Below are positions 1 to 5,307 of a stretch of DNA of 6,821 nt, piece by piece. A model generated the notes under the pieces. That model saw only the letters and a list, made by a program, of their open reading frames with translations. It was not told the DNA's origin and ran no database searches. Source of the stretch: Candidatus Bathyarchaeota archaeon (lineage in GTDB: Archaea > Thermoproteota > Bathyarchaeia > TCS64); assembly GCA_030669135.1 (NCBI GenBank), contig DAOVEE010000100.1, forward strand, positions 1 to 6,821. The letters are read 5' to 3'. A program made the position numbers and the translations under genes. Position 1 is the first letter of the stretch, and the number at the start of each line of letters is the position of its first letter.

Positions 1-75
1 ATAGGCGTAGCCTCCGAGATAGGCGTCGGCACCGTGGTCACTATCAGGCTACCCTTGGGCTCAGAAGAATCGTAG
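1..75 (+). CDS. C-terminal end of a probable sensor histidine kinase (partial)
   Basis: Reading frame 1 stays open from the first base to a TAG at 73-75 and encodes 24 residues, including SEIGVGTVVTIRLPL. This matches the usual end of HATPase_c domains of sensor histidine kinases, where an (S/E)xxGxGTxFTIxLP strand closes the ATP-binding fold. The rest of the gene lies to the left of the window, so sensor type and partner cannot be judged. It converges with the arginase-family gene, leaving only 15 bases between the two stop codons and no visible terminator. Other GHKL-fold ATPases are possible; the call rests on one short motif. Confidence 0.55.
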   Translation: MGVASEIGVGTVVTIRLPLGSEES

Positions 76-90
76 AGCCCCGGACACCGT

Positions 91-993
91 CTAGCCCCTG
101 TTTTTCACTCCTTTTATCACGCCCTCGACAAGCCTGTACACCGATTTGAGGCCACGCCTCTCGGGGTCCCTTCTCGCGGGGTACGAGGCGAGTCCGAAGC
201 CCGCCGCCTTCGGGTTCTCGAACATGATCTCCAGTGCCTCCGCCAGCTCGTCGGCGGTGGGGCCGTTCTCCACCGGCAGGCCGGCGCCGGGTATGTCCTC
301 CGGGTCGAGGACGTCGAGGTCGACGTGGACATAGATAAGGTCGGTCAACGTGCTGAGCCTGTCCATCTCCATGTCTATGGCTGGGCTCAGCCGCCTGACG
401 TCGTCGACGGTTATCTGGCTTACGTCGTGCGTGTCTATGAGGTACTGCTCCCAGGGGTCCGTGTCCCTGACGCCCACCATGGTGACGTACTTCATGGGCA
501 GCGGCGGGTCCAGGCCGCAGGCCCGCCTGATGTGGTGCAGACAGAGGCCGGTGCTCACCGCCACGGGCATCCCTCCCATCATGCCGCTGAGGCTTGTCTC
601 TGGCGTGTTGAAGTCGCCGTGGGCGTCTATCCAAACTAGGCCCACGCGGAGAGGTTTCCACCCCTTCCCCGCCCTCTGGTGCCCCGCGAGCATCCCCATG
701 AGGCCGTTGCAGTTGCTTAGGAGGCCGACGGGGAGCAGCCCATCCCTGATCTGGTGGGCGACGATGTCGGCGAGGTGGTTGCTGGCGAGGGCCATCCTGT
801 ACCTGGCCCCGTAGACCTTCTCCTCCTCCTCCGTCAATGTAGCCGTCTTACGGTCCACGACCTCGCAGCCCCACTCCTCGAGGCGCTGGAGGAGGCCGCC
901 CTCCTCCATCACGTTGGGGCTCGTGTCTATCTCGGGGGCGCCGAGGTGCCCGTTATGCAGCAGCTTCGGTATCCCTACCCTTACCTTGCTCAT
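91..993 (-). CDS. arginase/agmatinase-family (ureohydrolase-fold) protein with altered metal site
   Basis: Predicted cytosolic 300-residue protein of the ureohydrolase superfamily, whose members hydrolyse guanidino compounds such as arginine, agmatine or formiminoglutamate using two Mn ions. Seen here: D123-A-H125-G-D127 (the DAHxD motif), H223-V-D225-L-D227 followed by DP (the second metal motif), and P240-V241 with E249 at the position of the guanidinium-binding Glu. Not seen: the GGDHS histidine, replaced by S93-N94-C95-N96-G97, and the active-site His of GN(I/L)HGMP, replaced by G140 in SGMMGGMP. The substrate is therefore uncertain, and a classical arginase or agmatinase name would be unsafe. 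An upstream ATG exists at 1011, but the TATA-like tract centred near 1025 lies only about 15 bases from it. The ATG at 993 is about 32 bases away and begins MSKVRVG, so I prefer it. The gene follows the SSB gene on the same strand. Confidence 0.85.
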   Translation of the reverse strand: MSKVRVGIPKLLHNGHLGAPEIDTSPNVMEEGGLLQRLEEWGCEVVDRKTATLTEEEEKVYGARYRMALASNHLADIVAHQIRDGLLPVGLLSNCNGLMGMLAGHQRAGKGWKPLRVGLVWIDAHGDFNTPETSLSGMMGGMPVAVSTGLCLHHIRRACGLDPPLPMKYVTMVGVRDTDPWEQYLIDTHDVSQITVDDVRRLSPAIDMEMDRLSTLTDLIYVHVDLDVLDPEDIPGAGLPVENGPTADELAEALEIMFENPKAAGFGLASYPARRDPERRGLKSVYRLVEGVIKGVKNRG

Positions 994-1018
994 AGAATCA
1001 CGTGAAATCATGTCCGGG

Positions 1019-1030
1019 TTAAAATAAAAA
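1019..1030 (-). promoter_or_regulatory. TATA-like element for the arginase-family gene
   Basis: On the minus strand the bases read TTTTTATTTTAA, an A/T-only run resembling an archaeal box A. Its centre is about 32 bases upstream of the ATG at 993, which would give a leaderless or nearly leaderless mRNA. No Shine-Dalgarno precedes that ATG. The same tract lies directly behind the SSB stop codon, so it may also act as a T-tract terminator. Confidence 0.5.
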
Positions 1031-1035
1031 GTGTT
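1019..1035 (-). terminator. T-rich tract behind the SSB gene, possible intrinsic terminator
   Basis: After the SSB stop (TAA, 1038-1036) the minus strand continues AACACTTTTTATTTTAA. Archaeal RNA polymerase commonly releases at T-tracts without a hairpin, so transcription of the SSB gene could end here. The tract overlaps the proposed TATA element of the next gene, and the two roles cannot be separated by eye. Confidence 0.35.
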
Positions 1036-1464
1036 TTAGCGGTATCTTCTCCTTCTCCGCCACTCCCTCTGGTCCCTCGTCTGGGGCCTGTCCTCGACCT
1101 CTCGGGCGGACAGGTTGTTCTCCAGGTTCACCTCGGCGAACGGGGCTTCGTTCAGCCTCTCGTAGCTGCCGTACCGCCCTATGTTGAGGCGCATGCTGCC
1201 CCTGTAGGCCCTCACGTAGCCGTTGTTTATCCTTATGACCGAGTCCTCGACGATGTCGTCTATGGCTTGGTCGAAGAGGGTGAGGTATACGCTGCCGGTG
1301 TCGTCAGCTATGAGCGCGTCGGTGACTCGGTGGAGGGAGTCGTCTTCCCTGAACGTCACCTCGCGGGGCTCCCCCACGCTTATCACCCTGACAACCGTGT
1401 ACACCCGCTTCGAGAAGGTGTTCAGTTCGCTGATCTTGGTCAGCGGCTCGCCACTGTCATCCAT
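1036..1464 (-). CDS. ssb: single-stranded DNA-binding protein, single OB fold (crenarchaeal type)
   Basis: A 142-residue protein with one OB fold (about residues 8-105) and a basic tail, the layout of the Sulfolobus-type SSB that coats single-stranded DNA in replication and repair. Diagnostic stretches are VRVISVGEPREV, TDALIADDTGSVYLTLFDQ and INNGYVRAYRGSMRLNIGRYG. The base-stacking aromatics of the Sulfolobus protein (recalled as W56, W75 and F79) align with F64, Y83 and Y87. Residues 136-140 are five arginines, followed by Tyr-Arg; the acidic C-terminal tip that often recruits partners in SSBs is absent. It is divergent from the PLP-enzyme operon and upstream of the arginase-family gene, 42 bases away from its preferred start. 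The ATG at 1464 is preferred because the fold starts soon after it; no clear ribosome site was seen. Confidence 0.85.
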   Translation of the reverse strand: MDDSGEPLTKISELNTFSKRVYTVVRVISVGEPREVTFREDDSLHRVTDALIADDTGSVYLTLFDQAIDDIVEDSVIRINNGYVRAYRGSMRLNIGRYGSYERLNEAPFAEVNLENNLSAREVEDRPQTRDQREWRRRRRYR

Positions 1465-1567
1465 CCCAGTTTCTCTCTTTGAGCTTCATGAAAACGGTGA
1501 GGTTCATATCGTTTAAGGCTTCCCCGACGCCCTCAGCTTCATATCCGTGTACGGCGACCCTATTTCC
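1465..1567. promoter_or_regulatory. divergent promoter region between SSB and PLP-enzyme genes
   Basis: This short region separates two divergent genes. On the minus strand, CTTAAACGATATG (about 1505-1517) is a plausible box A for the SSB gene. On the plus strand, TTCATATC occurs twice (1503-1510 and 1538-1545). The second copy is about 26 bases before the ATG at 1568, the expected spacing for a leaderless start. GTTTAAGG at 1511-1518 is an alternative plus-strand TATA that would suit the upstream GTG at 1547. The assignments are by eye and weak. Confidence 0.35.
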
Positions 1568-2662
1568 ATGAAAGAGTTCAGGCAGTACTTCCCCGTGACC
1601 GAAGAGATTGTCTACATGAACATCGCCAACCACAGTCCCCCCTCGGTTCCAGTGAAGGCCGCCATTACAGAGTTCCTCTCCTCGTGGGACCGCCTCGGCC
1701 GCCGCGGAGACGCTAGGGTGGAGGAGGCCAACGCCAGCTTCGCTGAGCTGATAGGCGCCAGCCCCGACGAGGTGGCGTGCCAGCCCAACACCTCCAGAGG
1801 CCTCGCAGTGGTCGCCGCCAGCCTCGGCTTCAGCGGGGGCGACAACGTCGTCATCAACGACCTGGAGAACTGGGCCAACGTCTACCCGTGGACCGCGTTG
1901 AAGAGTAAAGGCGTCGAGGTCAGGACGGTGAGGGGCAGAGGCGGCGCCGTGCGCCTCGAGGACATCGAGAGACAGGTAGACGACGACACGAGGGCCGTAA
2001 GCATCAGCCACGTCCAGTGGCTGACGGGGGCACGCCACAGGCTGAAGCCTCTGGCGGAGCTGGTTCACATCCACGGCGCGTATCTGGTCGTCGACGGCAT
2101 CCAAGCTGCCGGCGCCCTCCGGGTCGACGTGAGGAGGGACGACGTGGACTTCTACGCCTGCGGCAGCTACAAGTGGCTGCTGGGGCCGTCAGGGGCCGGG
2201 TTCCTCTACGTGAAGCGGGAGCACCTGGACTCGCTGAGCCCCGTCGAGTACGGCTACAGGGCGATAGCCGAGCACGGGGAGGAGCCTAGGCTCAAGGAGA
2301 CGGCCCAGAAGATGGAGTTCGGTGAGCCCAGCTACCTCAGCTTCGTGGGCACCAAGGCAGCCGTCGACCTCATCCTACGGCTAAGCCCCAGCCGCATCGA
2401 GAGACAGGTGCTTAAGCTGAGCCAGCGCCTCTTCGACGGCCTCACCGGGCTCGGCGTGGAGATGGTCTCCCCCGCGGAGAAGGAGCTTCGCTCAGGCGTC
2501 GTCAGCTTCACGACCCCGGACACGGAGAACCACTTCAGACGGCTCATGGACAGCGGGTTCCTGGTAAGCCTCAGACCCGCCGGTATACGTGTTTCCACGG
2601 GCTTCTACAACACCGTCGACGAGGTCGACCGTCTCCTTGAAAAGCTCGGGGAGGTACTCTAG
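1568..2662 (+). CDS. class V PLP-dependent aminotransferase-fold enzyme (cysteine desulfurase-like, without catalytic Cys)
   Basis: A 364-residue fold-type I PLP enzyme of the class V family (SufS/NifS, isopenicillin-N epimerase and related enzymes). Visible landmarks in order: N74-T75 (phosphate binding), E100-N-W102-A-N104 followed by YPW (aligned to SufS EHHAN..PW, with Trp replacing the His that stacks on PLP), SHVQWLTG near 147-154, D176-G-I-Q179 (pyridine-N Asp), SYK202W (Schiff-base Lys), and R341 with FYNT in the C-terminal domain. The mobile loop carrying the persulfide Cys of SufS is missing: SGFLVSLRPAGIR runs straight through. It is therefore unlikely to be a cysteine desulfurase, and the reaction is unknown (transamination, epimerisation or lyase). 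The GTG at 1547 would add seven residues; I chose the ATG at 1568 because homologues typically begin with the EFRxxFPV segment and a TATA-like element is well placed. It is the first gene of an operon with the flavoprotein and cgi121. Confidence 0.85.
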   Translation: MKEFRQYFPVTEEIVYMNIANHSPPSVPVKAAITEFLSSWDRLGRRGDARVEEANASFAELIGASPDEVACQPNTSRGLAVVAASLGFSGGDNVVINDLENWANVYPWTALKSKGVEVRTVRGRGGAVRLEDIERQVDDDTRAVSISHVQWLTGARHRLKPLAELVHIHGAYLVVDGIQAAGALRVDVRRDDVDFYACGSYKWLLGPSGAGFLYVKREHLDSLSPVEYGYRAIAEHGEEPRLKETAQKMEFGEPSYLSFVGTKAAVDLILRLSPSRIERQVLKLSQRLFDGLTGLGVEMVSPAEKELRSGVVSFTTPDTENHFRRLMDSGFLVSLRPAGIRVSTGFYNTVDEVDRLLEKLGEVL

Positions 2663-2667
2663 GTGAT
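2662..2667 (+). promoter_or_regulatory. Shine-Dalgarno GGTGAT of the flavoprotein gene
   Basis: GGTGAT begins on the last base of the preceding TAG stop and lies five bases before the ATG at 2673. It is complementary to the usual archaeal 16S tail. It fixes the flavoprotein start and supports re-initiation within one transcript. Confidence 0.65.
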
Positions 2668-2672
2668 TCAAG

Positions 2673-3281
2673 ATGGTTAGGATCATAGGAGTGCAGGGTT
2701 CACCCCGGAAGAGCCGAAACACGGAGGCGCTCCTCAGGCACGCCCTCGCGGCGGCCGAAGAGGCGGGAGCCGAGACGGAGCTGGTCAACCTGGCTGAGCT
2801 CAACATTAAGCCCTGCATCGGATGCAACACCTGCGTCAGGGAGAAGCGCTGCCCACTCGACGACGAGGACGACATGGGAGCCGTCAAGGAGGCGCTCCTC
2901 TCAGCGGACGGCGTGGTGTTTGCCTCCCCCAGCTACTTCGGCGCCGTCCCCGGGCTCCTGAAGAACGTGATGGACAGGAGCCGGAGCCTCAAGATGGACG
3001 GCCACAGGCTCAGGGACAAGGTGGTCTCAGCCGTCGCGGTGGCCGGGCTGAGGCACGGCGGCGCCGAGCGGGTGGCTGAGTCCATAATGCACTTCGGTCT
3101 CACCCACGGTATGATAGCGGTGGGAGGCTGCGGTAACCCCCTCACCGAGGCCCACTACGGCACGGCGAGCCTCCAAGGCGACGCCGGATGGAGGCGAGTG
3201 GGCGACGACGAGATAGGTTTAAGCTACGCCGCAGGGGTAGGGAGAAGGGTCGCCGAGGTGGCGGCCGCCCTGAAACGGTGA
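2673..3281 (+). CDS. iron-sulfur flavoprotein (NADPH-dependent FMN reductase fold)
   Basis: A 202-residue flavodoxin-like protein. G9-S-P-R-K-S-R-N-T17 near the start is the FMN phosphate loop of the FMN_red family, and SPSYFGAVPGLLKNVMDR (85-102) is the second flavin-contact region. Cysteines 48, 51, 54 and 60 form CX2CX2CX5C, the compact 4Fe-4S motif of the archaeal iron-sulfur flavoprotein Isf, first characterised in Methanosarcina. Isf-type proteins move single electrons between ferredoxin-like donors and acceptors, including O2 and peroxide in some cases. The length is typical. The gene starts ten bases after the PLP enzyme and is followed four bases later by cgi121, so all three are probably co-transcribed. 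The physiological acceptor cannot be told from sequence, and a redox partner role for the PLP enzyme is only a guess. Confidence 0.87.
   Translation: MVRIIGVQGSPRKSRNTEALLRHALAAAEEAGAETELVNLAELNIKPCIGCNTCVREKRCPLDDEDDMGAVKEALLSADGVVFASPSYFGAVPGLLKNVMDRSRSLKMDGHRLRDKVVSAVAVAGLRHGGAERVAESIMHFGLTHGMIAVGGCGNPLTEAHYGTASLQGDAGWRRVGDDEIGLSYAAGVGRRVAEVAAALKR
3277..3281 (+). promoter_or_regulatory. Shine-Dalgarno GGTGA of cgi121, overlapping the previous stop
   Basis: GGTGA contains the TGA stop of the flavoprotein gene and sits four bases before the ATG at 3286. It repeats the arrangement at the upstream gene junction and points to translational coupling. Confidence 0.6.
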
Positions 3282-3285
3282 AACG

Positions 3286-3846
3286 ATGGTAAGGACACGC
3301 AGGGTAACCGACACGGCTCTCCACGTCGCCGTCGCGGGCGCCCGGGGAGTCGATGTGAGGGACGTTGACGCTACGCTCGACGAGGTTAGGCAGCTCGTCG
3401 GGGACGCGGCGTTCCAGCTCTTCGACGCCGAGATGGTGGCCGGGTGGAGACACCTGTTTCACGCAGCGGTGAACGCGATCTATGCCATACAAAATGGCTC
3501 AGCCATCTCCAAGAGCGTGGACGTGGAGACCATACTCTACGCTTCCTGTCAGGACCAGATCTCCAAGGCCTTCACCCTGATGGGTCTTAGCCCACAGGTA
3601 AAAAACGTGGGCGTACTGGTGATATCCGAGAACCCTTCGGAGGCCAAGAGACTCGCCACCCAGATCGCCGAACACCTCGGGTCACCGGACGACGCGGTCC
3701 TCGACGTGACGTCGGGGAAATTCGAGAAACTGAAGGACGTGTTTGAGGTGGGCGACGAGGCGCTGGCGACCGTGGGCAGCGATCCCTACGAGGCGTTAAC
3801 CAGCCTCGTCGTCGAGAAGGGAGCCCTTCTCCCTCTCCGTAGATAG
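3286..3846 (+). CDS. cgi121: KEOPS complex subunit Cgi121
   Basis: A 186-residue protein of the Cgi121/TPRKB family, the accessory KEOPS subunit that contacts Bud32 and binds the 3' CCA end of tRNA, stimulating synthesis of t6A at position 37. Recognition rests on the family core QLFDAEMVAGWRHLFHAAVNA (about 44-64), the NGSAISKS segment (70-77) and ETILYASCQDQISKAFTLMG (81-100), which fits the family pattern of a helix with LLYASGxxQIxEA. The usual basic residue before QI is Asp90 here. The remaining half, about 105-170, gives the second alpha/beta layer. It is the last gene of the PLP-enzyme/flavoprotein operon, and its last 51 bases overlap the end of the opposing THUMP gene. The YrdC gene that makes the KEOPS substrate lies about 1.5 kb away. 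Confidence 0.88.
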   Translation: MVRTRRVTDTALHVAVAGARGVDVRDVDATLDEVRQLVGDAAFQLFDAEMVAGWRHLFHAAVNAIYAIQNGSAISKSVDVETILYASCQDQISKAFTLMGLSPQVKNVGVLVISENPSEAKRLATQIAEHLGSPDDAVLDVTSGKFEKLKDVFEVGDEALATVGSDPYEALTSLVVEKGALLPLRR

Positions 3847-4362
3847 CCTGTACTTCTCCTTCTGGACGTTCAGCGTGTCCACGGGCTTTATCACCGATAC
3901 CCCGGTCTCGTTGCCCAGTATCTCCACAAGCACCACCCAGTCAGGGTCCCTTAGGTTCACGGGGTTGTCGATGACCTCGGCCACCGGCTCGATGACCTCC
4001 AGGCTCCGCAGCCGGGTCCTCCTCTTCTCCAGGGTCACCCTGAAGCTCTCCTCGGCCCCCATCCTCTCCGCCTGCTCCCTGGCCTCTTTCACTATCTCTT
4101 CTACCTCCGTCTTCACCCAGGCCAGTATGGGCATCACCCGGTAGACGGCTCTGTACCTGCCCGGCTCGGCCTCCATGTGCCTCCTCAGGAGGTGCACGGC
4201 CTCCCTAGGGTCGAGGTTTGTGTAGGCCAGGATCAGGCCTTTGATTCTCGACCTGTCCACCTTGGGTTTTTCGTCCCCAATCGCCCTGAGGTTCATCCAC
4301 AATTCGCTGCTGGCCTGGCTCCGGCCCAGCTGGTCCGTGGTCGCTAGGAGGTTGTACTTCAT
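3796..4362 (-). CDS. THUMP-domain protein, Tan1-like (tRNA ac4C modification)
   Basis: A 188-residue protein matching the archaeal THUMP/Tan1 family. In yeast, Tan1 is the tRNA-binding adaptor for ac4C12 formation by the acetyltransferase Kre33/NAT10. The N-terminal part starts KYNLLATTDQLGRSQASSEL, followed by GLILAYTNLDPREAV (42-56). The THUMP domain covers about 65-162, with the conserved ESFRVTLEKRRTRLRS (105-120) and PDWVVLVEILGNETGVSVIK (140-159). No catalytic domain is fused, so it probably acts as a tRNA-binding partner of an enzyme encoded elsewhere. The last 17 residues, a charged tail, lie in the overlap with cgi121. The ATG at 4362 starts about 28 bases from the shared A/T-rich promoter core with no Shine-Dalgarno, so the mRNA is probably leaderless. 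The role in ac4C is inferred from the family. Confidence 0.82.
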   Translation of the reverse strand: MKYNLLATTDQLGRSQASSELWMNLRAIGDEKPKVDRSRIKGLILAYTNLDPREAVHLLRRHMEAEPGRYRAVYRVMPILAWVKTEVEEIVKEAREQAERMGAEESFRVTLEKRRTRLRSLEVIEPVAEVIDNPVNLRDPDWVVLVEILGNETGVSVIKPVDTLNVQKEKYRLSTEREKGSLLDDEAG

Positions 4363-4363
4363 C

Positions 4364-4397
4364 GTCCAATATTCATGTGGACATGTTTTTTATATTA
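4364..4397. promoter_or_regulatory. shared divergent promoter core (THUMP and DUF89 genes)
   Basis: A single A/T run, TTTTTATATTA at 4386-4396, is the only TATA-like element between the two divergent genes. Read rightward it is about 23-28 bases before the GTG at 4414; read leftward (TAATATAAAAA) it is about 24-34 bases before the ATG at 4362. Both starts lack a Shine-Dalgarno. GTCCA (4364-4368) and TGGAC (4378-4382) form an inverted repeat with nine bases between, directly beside the TATA run on the THUMP side. It could be an operator or chance. Confidence 0.55.
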
Positions 4398-4413
4398 CCT
4401 GTACAGTTGCCGT

Positions 4414-5307
4414 GTGATAGCTTTGAAGGTCGGGTCAAGATGCGGCTACTGCCTCCTCCACAGAGGCTACAAGATGATAAAGATGAGCACCGACGACGAG
4501 GAGACTCGACTCAAGGCCATGGAGGAGCTCCTCAGGCTCATGGGAGACCAGTTCGGGCCCGACGCCGTGCCCAGCGTCATAGGGGCGGAGCGGGGGAGAG
4601 TCATCGCGCGTGTCACAGGGTGCGAGGACCCCTACCTAGAGTTGAAGGACGAGGCCAACAAGCACGCAATGGAGCTGCTTCCGGGGCTCCGTAAACACGT
4701 CTCCGAGCAGCCTGAGGCTGAGCGGTTAAGGGCCGCCTGCCTGATAAGCTGCCTCGGGAACGTGGTCGACTACGACGTTCCGGGGAACGACAGCGACATA
4801 GACGCAGCCATGGGGCTCCTAGATCAGGGCTTCTACATCGACGACATCGACGAGCTGAAGAAGCATATAGAGAAGGGAACCAAGCTACTGTTCTTCACAG
4901 ACAACGCCGGGGAGATAGCCTTCGACACCCTCGTGGTCGAGGAGCTGAGGAGACTGGGCGCCCACGTCGCCGTCGCCGTCAAAGGCGGCCCCAGCCTCAA
5001 CGACGCCCTCATGAGGGACGCGGAGGCCGTCGGGATGACGGAGGCGGCCGACGAGGTGATAACAACGGGGACCGACGCCATAGGCGTCAGACTCGACGAG
5101 AGCCCGGAGTGGTTCCTTGAACGCTTCTACCACGCCGACGTGATCATCGCCAAGGGGATGGCTAACTGGGAGACGTTGACTGAGACCCCCGTCCCCTGCC
5201 CGCTGATGTACCTCTTCAGGACCAAGTGTGAGCCTGTGGCCAGGGCGGTGGGCGCCCCTGAGAAACAGAACGTCGCCCTCCTCGTGGAGAAGGGTTGGAA
5301 GCTCTAG
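4414..5307 (+). CDS. DUF89-family metal-dependent phosphatase (ARMT1-like fold)
   Basis: A 297-residue protein of the DUF89 family, whose characterised members are Mn/Ni/Co-dependent phosphatases that remove damaged or surplus phosphometabolites. Landmarks: C10-G-Y-C13 near the N terminus as in archaeal members, FFTD163-N164-AGE167 (metal Asp/Asn and loop), K190-GGPSLN196-D197 (third metal ligand), and IIAKGMANWETL (244-255, with K247) in the substrate pocket. Length is normal for the archaeal single-domain form. The open frame extends to an ATG at 4375, but that start would lie upstream of the TATA run at 4386-4396. GTG at 4414 is at the expected leaderless distance, and TTG at 4423 (LKVGSRCGYC) is a close alternative. 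It is divergent from the THUMP gene and its TAG stop overlaps that of yrdC. The substrate is unknown; its place among tRNA-modification genes may be incidental. Confidence 0.84.
   Translation: MIALKVGSRCGYCLLHRGYKMIKMSTDDEETRLKAMEELLRLMGDQFGPDAVPSVIGAERGRVIARVTGCEDPYLELKDEANKHAMELLPGLRKHVSEQPEAERLRAACLISCLGNVVDYDVPGNDSDIDAAMGLLDQGFYIDDIDELKKHIEKGTKLLFFTDNAGEIAFDTLVVEELRRLGAHVAVAVKGGPSLNDALMRDAEAVGMTEAADEVITTGTDAIGVRLDESPEWFLERFYHADVIIAKGMANWETLTETPVPCPLMYLFRTKCEPVARAVGAPEKQNVALLVEKGWKL

Noticed and set aside
44..661. Long open frame of 205 codons on the minus strand inside the arginase-family gene
   Set aside because: Its translation is Arg/Pro/Gly-rich without any family motif and lies in another frame of a gene with clear DAHGD and DLD motifs; it is a GC-driven shadow.
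1457..2104. Minus-strand open frame of 215 codons opposite the PLP enzyme
   Set aside because: It is antisense to a clearly conserved enzyme, has low-complexity composition and no recognisable motif.
1568..2662. Naming the PLP enzyme SufS/NifS cysteine desulfurase
   Set aside because: The catalytic Cys loop is absent and the PLP-stacking His is Trp, so only the broader class V family is supported.
4375..4413. N-terminal extension of the DUF89 protein starting at the ATG at 4375
   Set aside because: The extension is translated from the promoter core itself, and family members usually begin just before the CxxC motif.
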